From positions 1 to 35,650 of the forward strand of contig NZ_MKJY01000579.1 in assembly GCF_001942465.1 (NCBI RefSeq): a stretch of 35,650 bases of DNA. The letters are read 5' to 3'. The position numbers and the translations under genes are program-made. This stretch comes from Actinomadura sp. CNU-125. GTDB lineage: Bacteria > Actinomycetota > Actinomycetes > Streptosporangiales > Streptosporangiaceae. The notes under the pieces are model-generated. The model was not told where the DNA came from and ran no database searches. It saw only the letters and a program-made list of their open reading frames with translations. This document shows positions 8,781-15,567 of this stretch, in pieces. Position 1 is the stretch's first letter, and the number at the start of each line of letters is the position of its first letter.

Positions 8781-10129
8781 TCACTCGGACACCGCCTGTT
8801 CCGGCTCTGTTCCGTCTGCTCGATGATCTTGGACCGGTCGGAGACGGAACAACGACCGGTCGATCGCGTTCCGCGCGGCCTCGTACGCCTCCTCGGTCGT
8901 GTGCCCGTAGACCCGGATCGTGACCGGAACCCGCCGCTGGTTCTTCCGCGAGTGACCGAGGAAGTCCATCACCGCCCCGAGCTGAATCCCCGCGTCTTGC
9001 AGCGTGGTCGAGTAGAAGTGCCGCAGGGCGTGCTCACCGTCGCCCTTCCCCGGCGACTGGTAGTGCTGCGTCACCCCGCCGCGGCGCCCCGGCACGGGCG
9101 GCCGGATGACCCCGGCGGCGGCGAGCGCGGGAAGCCACACCGAAGCTTCATACGAGCGTGACCGGATGTGCTGGTCACGTGTCGCCGGGTGGGCGCCCTG
9201 CCAACGGAACAGCAGCCCGCACGTGTGTTCCCCGTCGAGCTCGCCGTTCTCCCGCATCCACGGCAACGAGTAGGAGCGCGGCGGGTAGGCGTCGATGTGC
9301 GCCCGGACGAGTCGCGCCACCCCTGACGGCAGAGGCACGCTCCGTTCGCGGCCGCCCTTGGGGGCCTTGAACACCCATCGGCCGCCGACCTGCACCGCCT
9401 GACGGCACACCCGCACCCGTCCCGCCTCGAAGTCGAAATCTTCCTCGGCCGTGGCGAGGGCCTCCGACTCCCGCAGCCCGCAGCCGGCCTCGAGCGCGGG
9501 GATCGGCCGATACGGTTCCGCCGTCCCCTGGATCACCGCCCACGCACGATCTGCCGACCACACCTCGCGCTCGTCCGCGGCGCTCATCACGGGGACGAGG
9601 CTTGGGGACGATCGGGGACTTAGCCGGGTTGTCTCGCCGCAGACCGTCCGCTACGGCCAGCGCGAAGATGCCCCGCAGGATGAACAGGGCCTGTTCCTGA
9701 ACGGACACGCCGTGCGTCCGCGAAAGGGTGAGGAGCCACTCGGCAACCTCGGACGGCTTCACCGACCGCACCTGACGCCGCCCGAACACTGGCTCGATGT
9801 GGAGCCGGAACGTCCGCTCATACTTGATGCGGGACGCGCCGCCAACGTCTCGCAGCCGCAGCCATTTGTTGCCGAGGGTGCTAAGAAGTTCCTTGCCAGC
9901 GGCTGGGTCGAGGTACTCGCCGCGGGCGATGTCCTCTTCCTGCTTGCGCGCGTATTTCAGCGCGGCGTCCTGGATCCGAAACGTTTTTCGTTCTCTCGCG
10001 GCCGTCTGCCTCAATCCAGATGGCGAGCCACCGCTTCGCGGTCTTGGAGCCGCCGAGGTCCGGGTGACGGGGCGACTTCTTGGTCTTGGCCTTGTCCAAG
10101 TACCAGAGGTCTTTAGCCCGCGCCATCAT
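8781..10129 (-). CDS. int: Tyrosine integrase (two frameshifts)
   Basis: Site-specific recombinase of about 449 residues spread over three frames. N-terminal AP2-like/arm part: from ATG 10129 (KDLWYLDKAKTKKSP) to about 9988. Core-binding SAM-like part: KYARKQEEDIARGEYLDP to DGLRRDNPAKSP. Catalytic part: Arg in GCGLRESEALAT, KAPKGGRERSVPLP hairpin, HALRHFYSTTL (H-x-x-R), GHSRKN and the nucleophile Tyr in TIRVYGHTTEEAY. The shifts are one extra base each in the T5 run 9984-9988 and near the G4 run 9591-9594. The catalytic residues are all present, so sequencing error is as likely as inactivation. Its start overlaps the stop of the XRE gene (TGATG). It mediates integration into the CoA-transferase gene. 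Confidence 0.85.
8795..8816 (+). repeat. Subterminal 22-bp direct repeat, left copy
   Basis: The 22 bases 8795-8816 are identical to 24215-24236 and in the same orientation. Each copy holds two CTGTTCCG units 11 bases apart. The left copy lies inside the 3' end of int. It may be an arm-type binding site of the integrase. Confidence 0.6.
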
Positions 10130-10689
10130 TGCCCCTCCCACGCTTCAGGGTCGAGGCGTCGAAGACGCTCCAAGGCTTCCGCCGGATCGTCGTACTGGCC
10201 AGACTTCGCGATCTGACGATGCTGTGCCCGCGTCCGCTCGAGCTCTTCGGAGGAGCGCTCTCCCCAACTGGCCAGACGGCGCCGACCCCGCGGGCGAACG
10301 CGGACGTGGAACAGGTCCGGGTCATCGTCTTTGCGCAACGGTTCGCGCCCGTCCGCCCACTGCCACACCTGGTAGGCGGTCGTGGGGCGCTCGCATCCTG
10401 TGACCTCTGCCGAAGTCTCGTCGGCAATGTCGGGGAACAGCAGAGCGTTCGGGTTCACCCCGAGTGCGACGGCCAAAGCGACGAGATCGTCGACGTCGAC
10501 CCGTCGCCCCTCCTTCTCGATCTTCGTGATGCCCGTCGCGGTGATGGGGCGGCCAGCAACTTTCAAGCGGCGCGACAGGTCGGTGGTGGAAATGCCCTGC
10601 GAACCTCTGATCTTCGCCAGGTTGCTTGCCACAAATCGACCCGTGGGCCCGAGTGCACCGGGCCGATGACGCTTCTCATCTGCTGCCAT
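10126..10689 (-). CDS. XRE-family repressor (HTH)
   Basis: 187-residue protein with an N-terminal XRE/Cro-CI helix-turn-helix: FVASNLAKIRGSQGIST, TDLSRRLKVAGRPITATGITKIE and DVDDLVALAVALGVNPNALLFP (about residues 15-80). A charged C-terminal region of unknown fold follows. I prefer ATG 10689 over the in-frame ATG 10749 because the longer version would place the divergent operator region inside the gene; a TATGCT -10-like hexamer lies just upstream, so the mRNA may be leaderless. It is divergent from the excisionase-like gene and overlaps int at its 3' end, the usual repressor position of integrated elements. It probably keeps the plus-strand block silent. Confidence 0.78.
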   Translation of the reverse strand: MAADEKRHRPGALGPTGRFVASNLAKIRGSQGISTTDLSRRLKVAGRPITATGITKIEKEGRRVDVDDLVALAVALGVNPNALLFPDIADETSAEVTGCERPTTAYQVWQWADGREPLRKDDDPDLFHVRVRPRGRRRLASWGERSSEELERTRAQHRQIAKSGQYDDPAEALERLRRLDPEAWEGQ

Positions 10690-10696
10690 GTTGGCA

Positions 10697-10780
10697 GTGA
10701 AGCATACCGACTTGACAGAAGCAACTAGTTCCAGTGATGCTTCCCTCATGCCTGGAATCGCTTCTTAGATCGAAGTGATC
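10697..10780. promoter_or_regulatory. Divergent repressor/excisionase control region
   Basis: About five half-sites related to GAAGC/GAAGT are packed in 85 bp: GAAGCA (10718-10723) inverted to TGCTTC (10738-10743), and ATCGCTTC (10757-10764) inverted to GAAGTGAT (10772-10779, one mismatch), plus one near 10698. A TTGACA hexamer lies at 10712-10717 on the plus strand. This is the likely operator set of the XRE repressor. Confidence 0.45.
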
Positions 10781-10801
10781 CTGTCGAGGAAGGCGAAGAC
10801 A

Positions 10802-11017
10802 GTGTCGAAGGTCGAAGTGGTGGAGCTGACGGCGAAGCAGGTTGCCGCGCTCATCGGAGTCACTGAGGAGACGCTCGCCAACTGGCGCTCACGCGGACAC
10901 GGGCCCCCCTACCGCAAGCTCAGCAACGGCCGATCGGGGCGAATCCGGTACCGCAACACCGCGGTAGAGGAGTGGCTCACCAGCCGCGAACTGCAGCCGG
11001 GAGGCGAGGCGGCCTAA
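10802..11017 (+). CDS. Excisionase-like MerR/HTH_17 DNA-binding protein
   Basis: 71-residue winged-HTH protein. ELTAKQVAALIGVTEETLANWRSRGHGPPYRKLSNGRSGRIRYR is the classic helix-turn-helix-wing of small actinobacterial excisionases (HTH_17). GTG 10802 is chosen because GAGGAAGG (10786-10793) is 8 bases upstream; the longer reading from GTG 10775 lacks such a site. It is the first gene of the plus-strand block, next to the repressor and integrase, which fits a recombination directionality factor. A purely regulatory role is also possible. The stop overlaps the next ATG (TAATG). Confidence 0.75.
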   Translation: MSKVEVVELTAKQVAALIGVTEETLANWRSRGHGPPYRKLSNGRSGRIRYRNTAVEEWLTSRELQPGGEAA

Positions 11018-11322
11018 TGGGCGTGGACGCGCAGAGCGGCGCGCCCCCCAGCAAGGATGCGCGCCGCTCCAACAACTCGGTCTTCCGGACCGCCCCCAAG
11101 CCTAACCGCCGCAGGGCGCCACGCGCCTACGCGTCGCTGTTCGCTCCGGACGGGCGGCGGCGCCGGTGGATGCTCACCTACGTGTGCCCGCACTGCGGGT
11201 TCGGGCATCGCGCTCTCGCCCGCTCCGAGCAGGCCGCACGAATGCTGCTGACCCGCGGTGCCTGCGGTCGGTTGGTCGTAATCCGCATCGCCCGCACCTA
11301 CCGAGGGCGGGAGGATGCGTGA
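11017..11322 (+). CDS. Small CPxC zinc-ribbon-like protein
   Basis: 101 residues, basic N-terminal half (PNRRRAPRAYASLF), then YVCPHCGFGHRA, a CxxC knuckle. A later Cys in RGACGRLV may contribute to metal binding, but a full four-ligand site is not evident. ATG 11017 overlaps the stop of the excisionase gene, and the 3' end overlaps the next gene by four bases, so it is translated as part of the block. Similar small Cys-containing proteins are common in actinomycete elements, with unknown roles. I assign no function. Confidence 0.65.
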   Translation: MGVDAQSGAPPSKDARRSNNSVFRTAPKPNRRRAPRAYASLFAPDGRRRRWMLTYVCPHCGFGHRALARSEQAARMLLTRGACGRLVVIRIARTYRGREDA

Positions 11323-12470
11323 CCACCCCCGATGACTACCGGCGCCCGGACGGCGCCCCGCTTCAGCGGGTCGACCGGTACCGGTGGACTGAGGTTCTGC
11401 GGCGCCTCCGGGTCAAGCCAGCCGTGAAGCTCACGGGCGTCTTCATGGCGAGCTACGGCGACAAGACGGGCAAGGACAACTTCCCCGGCATCGTGCGCCT
11501 CGCGAACACGACCGGTCTCGACGACCGGACGGTCAGGTTGTCGCTGAAGACGCTGCGAGATCTCGGCATGGCCTACCGCGTCTTCGAGGGGTCTTCCATG
11601 GGCCGCGCAGGCGGCAAGGCTGACCACCACGTGCTGACTCTCCCCGTCGACCTCACGCTGTTGGACCTGATCCCGAGGGACGAGAACGATCCAGAGCGAG
11701 AGAAGAAGCGGGAAGCCTCCCGGGAGGCGGACCGCAAGCGGAAGGCCGCAAAGGGGTCCGGAGGGGCCTCCGGAGGGGCCTCCCCAGGGGGCTCCGGGAA
11801 GGGTTCGCCGAAGGGTTCCGGGAGGGGTTCCGGGGACCCCTCCCGGGGTGGCGGTTCCAAAGAACAGGGGATCTCAGTTCCGGAACAGGGGACCTCAGAT
11901 ACCGGAACAGGGGATCTGAGATACCGGAATCCGGTATCTCAGATCCCCCCACCCCCTGAGAGACCCCCCTATGAACCCCCCGATTCTCGTGATCACCCTC
12001 CGGCGCGAATCCTCGCGCCGCCGCACGCTGACGCGCGCGGCGCAGCGAGCGGCTATCGAGCGTTCTTCGACGCGGAGTGGAAGGCGCGGGGCGGGCAGGC
12101 AGAAGAACTCAGCGACGACGAGGCCGAAGAGCTCCGGTCGGAGATCAACCTCGAGTACGTGGAGTACGCCGTTAACGACTTCGACGGCACCGTCGAGCAG
12201 TCGACGGCCGTCGGGATGCTCGACGGTGGTGCGCACCCCAAGGCGGTCGTCAACAAGATCTACAAAGACCGCGGCGAGGGCGAAGACGAGTACCGGTCGG
12301 CGGTCGGCTGCTTGCTTGCGGTCGACCAAGGCGAGATGGAGATCTATCTCGAGGCGGCCCGTCAGCATGTGACGGCGCACTTCGACGGGGCCACCGAACG
12401 GTTCGTCTACATCTACGCGGCGCGGCTCATCCGGCGCGACCACGGCATGAACCACCGGAGGAGCGCATGA
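11319..12470 (+). CDS. HTH replication-initiator-like protein with internal iterons
   Basis: 383 residues from GTG 11319 (GTGA overlap). The N-terminal domain, about residues 15-95, reads as a winged helix like those of phage replication or HTH_36-type proteins (KLTGVFMASYGDKTGKDNF, IVRLANTTGLDDRTVRLSL, KTLRDLGMAYRV). A Gly/Ser/Lys linker (about 130-185) follows, then a polar stretch whose DNA (11863-11948) carries three 21-22 bp direct repeats and an 18-bp perfect inverted repeat. The C-terminal domain (about 240-383) is acidic and has no motif I recognise. The layout, initiator gene containing its own iterons, resembles lambda O. I infer replication initiation; a plain regulator is the alternative. 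Confidence 0.6.
   Translation: MTTPDDYRRPDGAPLQRVDRYRWTEVLRRLRVKPAVKLTGVFMASYGDKTGKDNFPGIVRLANTTGLDDRTVRLSLKTLRDLGMAYRVFEGSSMGRAGGKADHHVLTLPVDLTLLDLIPRDENDPEREKKREASREADRKRKAAKGSGGASGGASPGGSGKGSPKGSGRGSGDPSRGGGSKEQGISVPEQGTSDTGTGDLRYRNPVSQIPPPPERPPYEPPDSRDHPPARILAPPHADARGAASGYRAFFDAEWKARGGQAEELSDDEAEELRSEINLEYVEYAVNDFDGTVEQSTAVGMLDGGAHPKAVVNKIYKDRGEGEDEYRSAVGCLLAVDQGEMEIYLEAARQHVTAHFDGATERFVYIYAARLIRRDHGMNHRRSA
11757..11850 (+). repeat. GC-rich repeats encoding Gly/Ser linker
   Basis: Degenerate repeats of GGAGGGGCCTCC-like and GGGTTCCGGGA-like units encode the SGGASGGASPGGSGKG-type linker. They are strongly structured DNA just upstream of the iterons and may have spread by slippage. Confidence 0.5.
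11863..11948 (+). repeat. Iteron cluster, candidate replication origin
   Basis: There are three tandem units of the type AACAGGGGAYCTSAGATACCGG-like, 21-22 bp each, at 11863-11883, 11884-11905 and 11906-11927. An inverted fourth copy follows at 11931-11948. Units three and four form a perfect palindrome: GGGGATCTGAGATACCGG (11910-11927), AAT, then its reverse complement. The two-helical-turn period is typical of initiator binding sites. The cluster lies within the coding region of the initiator-like gene. Confidence 0.6.
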
Positions 12471-12853
12471 GCCTGGACGACGCGATGCGGCGGGCGGCGG
12501 ACGAGCGTCTACAGGCCCGCCTCGCCGCCAACCGCAGCCGCCGCGACAACCGCCGCCGGCGCCTCGCCGAACTCACAGAGCGGCGCCGACACGGACTCAC
12601 CGCACGGCACCGCAACAAGCTCCGCAACACCGCGGACCCCACAGGAAGGAAACCCATGACCGACCCGAACGACGTCCGGCGCCGCACCGCGATGCGCCGC
12701 ACGACCAGTCTCGCGCCCGACGACATCCAGACGATCGCCCTGCCCGGTGGCGTCTCGGTCGTCGTCGACATGATCGACCGGACTATCACCGTCGACGGGC
12801 CCACCGCGGGCTGGAAGGTCACCGACAAGCGCAGCAAGGCGGGCAAGCGGTGA
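12467..12853 (+). CDS. Small basic protein with internal start
   Basis: 128 residues from ATG 12467, overlapping the previous stop (ATGA). The first 60 residues are very Arg-rich (AANRSRRDNRRRRLAEL). The last 65 start at an in-frame ATG (12656) with a strong AGGAAGGA site at 12643-12650, and read LAPDDIQTIALPGGVSVVVDMIDRTITVDG, a compact beta-rich domain. A TGA in another frame overlaps ATG 12656, so these may in truth be two genes, with the first shifted by one base. Function unknown. Confidence 0.55.
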   Translation: MSLDDAMRRAADERLQARLAANRSRRDNRRRRLAELTERRRHGLTARHRNKLRNTADPTGRKPMTDPNDVRRRTAMRRTTSLAPDDIQTIALPGGVSVVVDMIDRTITVDGPTAGWKVTDKRSKAGKR

Positions 12854-13050
12854 GCATGCGCCGCATCGAGGTCGACGTGCCCGCCGAGACCTACGACCGG
12901 ATCCGCGCCTACGCCAAAGCGTCGGGGGCGAACACGTCGCAGGCCGCGGTGTTCATCATCCTGACCGGGTTCCAGGTCCTCGCCGGGGTCGCCGAGGGCG
13001 CCCAGGACGCGCGAGAGGCGGGCAAGGCCGCGGGGAAGGACGCCGCCTAG
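12850..13050 (+). CDS. Ribbon-helix-helix-like small protein
   Basis: 66 residues from GTG 12850 (GTGA overlap; ATG 12856 is an alternative). The start MRRIEVDVPAETYDRIRAYA followed by NTSQAAVFIILTGFQVL fits a CopG/MetJ-like ribbon-helix-helix: a beta strand, then two helices. An Ala/Gly/Lys-rich tail follows. It probably binds DNA as a dimer and could regulate replication or copy number of the element. The next gene starts right after its TAG. Confidence 0.6.
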   Translation: MSMRRIEVDVPAETYDRIRAYAKASGANTSQAAVFIILTGFQVLAGVAEGAQDAREAGKAAGKDAA

Positions 13051-13389
13051 ATGGACGAGCAGCAGCAGATCTGCCCGGAGACGCTGAAGGTGTTGCGGCG
13101 GCTCATGGTCCAGTACCGCGACCGTCCGGCGGTGTACCGGGATCTGCTGCTGCTCGACACCCTCATGCACGACTACCGCAGTCGGGTCGAACTGACCGAA
13201 CTAGGTAGCGGGGATCCGGGCGCCCCATCGTGGTATCTGACCGCGGGCGAGGTCGCCGAACTTCTCGGCGTCACCCCGGACGCGGTACAGAAGGCGTGCC
13301 GGCTCGGCAGGCTGCAGGCGGTCAAGCGGCCCGGGTCCCGCGAGTGGCGGATCACCCCGGACTCGGTCGCCGACTACCGGGCCGCCTAA
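13051..13389 (+). CDS. HTH_17-type DNA-binding protein
   Basis: 112 residues. The N-terminal half is helical (ETLKVLRRLMVQYRDRPAVYRDLLLLDTL). The C-terminal half is a MerR/excisionase-like winged helix: YLTAGEVAELLGVTPDAVQKACRLGRLQAVKRPGSREWRITPDSV. It starts at ATG 13051, directly after the stop of the preceding gene. It is a second small HTH protein of the same fold as the product of 10802-11017, so either one could be the true excisionase. Confidence 0.68.
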   Translation: MDEQQQICPETLKVLRRLMVQYRDRPAVYRDLLLLDTLMHDYRSRVELTELGSGDPGAPSWYLTAGEVAELLGVTPDAVQKACRLGRLQAVKRPGSREWRITPDSVADYRAA

Positions 13390-13403
13390 GGGAGGGTCAG
13401 ACA

Positions 13404-14014
13404 GTGGACATCGACGACGTCCATCGGGCGTCGACGCCAAGGTGCAGAAGATCCGCGCGAACAAGCGGCTGTCACCGCAGGCTCGGCAAGCCGACCTGAT
13501 CAAGGCGCACCGGGAAGCGTCCGAACGCGCTCAGCAGCTTTGGCGCGAGGGCGAGTCTGCGCACGCGCAACGGACGCGGGTGCTGTACCGCAAGGCGTTC
13601 GTCGCGCCTGCCAGTGACCACCCCTCCGACGCGATCTCGCGTCGCGACGCCGCCGACCGCGCCGCGATGGTCAACGACCCCAAGGAAGCGCTTGAGATGT
13701 TGGCGCGTGCTCAGCACCACGGCGATGAGCATCTTGCCCGCGCCATCGGGCAGCGCGCATACGAGCAGCACAAGACCCTCCCGGCGAGGCTTGGCAACAA
13801 GGAGTGGGAACCGGTCCTAAAGGCGTTCGTGGTGGACCGGCCCGACGCGGACGAGGCGCTCGGCGAGCTGCAGAGCCTCGCCGACTTCAGCGACCGGGCC
13901 GACCGTCTTCGCATGGCCATGAGGCACGCCGTCCCGGCGCCGTCGGAGATCGCCGATCTCAACCCCAGCGAGCAGACCAAGCTGCTCGAGAGCCTCGCAG
14001 AGACGGGCGACTGA
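13404..14014 (+). CDS. Hypothetical helical protein (probable frameshift near start)
   Basis: About 203 residues. GGAGGG (13391-13396) lies 7 bases before GTG 13404, which encodes VDIDDV; the long frame then continues as SGVDAKVQKIRANKRLS only after a one-base loss near 13421-13424. Without repair the start would be GTG 13442. The body is helical and charged (ADLIKAHREASERAQQL, EALEMLARAQHHGDEHLARAI) and ends PSEQTKLLESLAETGD. Proteins of this style occur near structural genes of actinobacterial prophages, but I cannot assign a function. The next gene begins 3 bases later. Confidence 0.65.
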
Positions 14015-14017
14015 GCC

Positions 14018-14809
14018 GTGTTCGTCAGCGCCGCCGCCGCGGTCGACACGGTGAAGACGGTCCGCGCGCTCGGCATCGAGGTGCCCGCCCCGGTACTCGA
14101 GGCGGAGGAATGGGTGGCGGAGGTCGCTCGCCTGGTCGCTGTCCCCGACCCGCCGCGCCCGCCGCTGCCCGACCGGCCCGGCAAGCTCGCCGCCCTGGTC
14201 GACGACTACGTCACCGCCCGGGCCGCCGCGGCGCACGCCCGCAACGTTGCCGCCACCTACAGCAGCGACGCCCACAACCTCCTCATCGCCGCCGTCAAGG
14301 GCGCCGTACCCGTGTGGGTCACCGAGATGATCCCCGCCTACGCCCAAGCGCGGGACGCGTTCACCGGCGCCGCGCCGCGCCTGCCCGCCGACACGACCCC
14401 CGACCAGGTTCGCGCGTTGACGCCGACGCAGTTCCGGCACTGGCAGAAAGCCGACCGCGCCGCCTACCAGCTCGATGCGCTGGTGAAGGCCCGCCGCGAT
14501 CTGGAGAAGATCGTGGCCGAACCCGTCACCGGCCGGTTCGTCGACCTCGCCGCCGCATCCCGCGTCACCACGGTCCCCGAGGGACTGCGGTGCCGCACCA
14601 CGTGGGAACAGGTGTCCGCAGGGCTGAAGGTGTGGCGCTCCAAAGGCGACCCCGTCACCCGCTGGACCGCGCTCACGCACGCCGCCGACCAGGCCGCGCT
14701 AGAGCTCGCCCTCGCAGACGTGGGCACGCTGCAGCCCCGCGTCAACGAATACGAGGCATGGCTTGACCGGATGCTCGCCACCGCGGGCCGCCTGTTCGCC
14801 ACCACCTGA
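14018..14809 (+). CDS. Hypothetical protein, 263 residues
   Basis: The protein begins at GTG 14018, directly after the previous stop. It is rich in Ala and Arg with long helices (AALVDDYVTARAAAAHARNVAATY; ALVKARRDLEKIVAEPVTGRF; HAADQAALELALADV). There is no signal peptide, membrane segment or motif I recognise. Like its upstream neighbour it belongs to the late part of the plus-strand block before the HNH and tape-measure genes, so a phage-type accessory role is possible. A strong RNA-like hairpin follows the stop. Confidence 0.65.
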   Translation: MFVSAAAAVDTVKTVRALGIEVPAPVLEAEEWVAEVARLVAVPDPPRPPLPDRPGKLAALVDDYVTARAAAAHARNVAATYSSDAHNLLIAAVKGAVPVWVTEMIPAYAQARDAFTGAAPRLPADTTPDQVRALTPTQFRHWQKADRAAYQLDALVKARRDLEKIVAEPVTGRFVDLAAASRVTTVPEGLRCRTTWEQVSAGLKVWRSKGDPVTRWTALTHAADQAALELALADVGTLQPRVNEYEAWLDRMLATAGRLFATT

Positions 14810-14811
14810 TC

Positions 14812-14868
14812 TCTCGTCCGCGCCGGGCGGGCGTCTAATCGGGTCGGTGGCGCCCGGTGCGGACGAGA
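14812..14868 (+). other. 18-bp stem hairpin between gene and HNH nuclease
   Basis: TCTCGTCCGCGCCGGGCG (14812-14829) pairs with 14851-14868 over all 18 positions, with a single G-U (G14822-T14858) and a 21-base loop. No T-run follows and the HNH ribosome site begins six bases later. It may be an attenuator, an RNA processing site, or a DNA element recognised by the element's proteins. Confidence 0.6.
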
Positions 14869-14889
14869 CCAACCAAGGGGAGAACGCAC

Positions 14890-15246
14890 ATGCCGAACGC
14901 GTACTGGAAGGACAAGGACTCCTACCGGTCGCAGCCTCGCCCGTACGGGTGGAAGGCGATCCGGGAACGGATCATCGCCCGCGACGGTGGTGTCTGCCAG
15001 ATGCCGCAGGACTCCCAAGGGATCACGCGCTGCGGTCGGCCCGGCAACCAGGTCGACCACATCGTTCCGGTGTTCATGGCCAAGAGCCAACAGGAGTTGG
15101 AGCGACTGGAGCAGGACGACAACCTGTGGTTGCTGTGCGTCTCCTGTCACCGGCGCAAGACCTCGAGCGAGGCGGGCAAGGAGTCGCAGCGGCGCCGGCC
15201 GAAGCGGCGGCGAGAGCCCGAGCGGCACCCCGGACTCATCGACTGA
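14890..15246 (+). CDS. HNH endonuclease
   Basis: 118 residues with a complete HNH signature: CQMP...CGRPGNQVDHIVPV (first His after Asp), then DNLWLLCVSCHRRKTSSEA (Asn and final His), with four Cys placed as a zinc knuckle pair. ATG 14890 follows AGGGGAGA. In phages, small HNH proteins of this size sit beside the terminase and help DNA packaging; here no terminase is present, so it may act as a free nicking or homing-type enzyme, or be a leftover. The basic tail (RRRPKRRREPERH) fits DNA binding. Confidence 0.82.
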   Translation: MPNAYWKDKDSYRSQPRPYGWKAIRERIIARDGGVCQMPQDSQGITRCGRPGNQVDHIVPVFMAKSQQELERLEQDDNLWLLCVSCHRRKTSSEAGKESQRRRPKRRREPERHPGLID

Positions 15247-15312
15247 CGGTTACAGAGCGTGGGCACCTTCCCGTCCCCCCGGGGTCGTTCGCACCCGTCC
15301 GCGTATAGCGCT

Positions 15313-15333
15313 CCTGGTCCCCCCCAGGTTTTA
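15313..15333 (+). terminator. Weak intrinsic terminator after HNH gene
   Basis: A 5-bp stem CCTGG/CCAGG with a 6-base loop is followed directly by TTTTA (15329-15333). The stem is short, so this may be an attenuator rather than a full stop. Confidence 0.35.
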
Positions 15334-15526
15334 GGGTCCGTGGGCCCCGATTTCCGCTACGGAATGTAACCGGCTTCCGGGCGGCTCAGAACCCCCAAAC
15401 CCGTACACGGTGCGGCCCGCATTACTCGGGCGGGGGCGAACGTCCCCGGGAGGAAGGGAAGGCGCCCGGGGCTGTGACGGTCGGTTACACCCGACTGGAT
15501 TAGGGCGTTTCGGCCGGTGGGGCGAA

Positions 15527-15558
15527 CCCTCGAATTCAGCGTGTGTTGAGTTCGAGGG
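15527..15558 (+). promoter_or_regulatory. Hairpin covering ribosome site of tape-measure gene
   Basis: CCCTCGAATTCA (15527-15538) pairs with TGAGTTCGAGGG (15547-15558) over 12 positions in RNA, including one U-G, with an 8-base loop. Five of the seven bases of the ribosome site GAGGGAG (15554-15560) lie in the stem, so translation from GTG 15568 should be reduced unless the stem is opened. Confidence 0.5.
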
Positions 15559-15567
15559 AGTCGGGTC

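Larger units (their letters stand above)
15247..15567 (+). other. 321-bp leader region before tape-measure gene
   Basis: No convincing gene lies here. It holds a weak hairpin with T4 (CCTGG 15313-15317, CCAGG 15324-15328, TTTTA), three CGGTTACA words (15247-15254 and 15482-15489 direct, 15365-15372 inverted), GC-rich inverted repeats around 15440-15475, and the ribosome-site hairpin at 15527-15558. It reads as a regulatory leader. Confidence 0.5.

Noticed and set aside
9984..9988. Programmed ribosomal frameshift in the integrase
   Set aside because: Two separate plus-one shifts in simple homopolymers, with similar shifts in many unrelated genes, point to sequence error rather than recoding.
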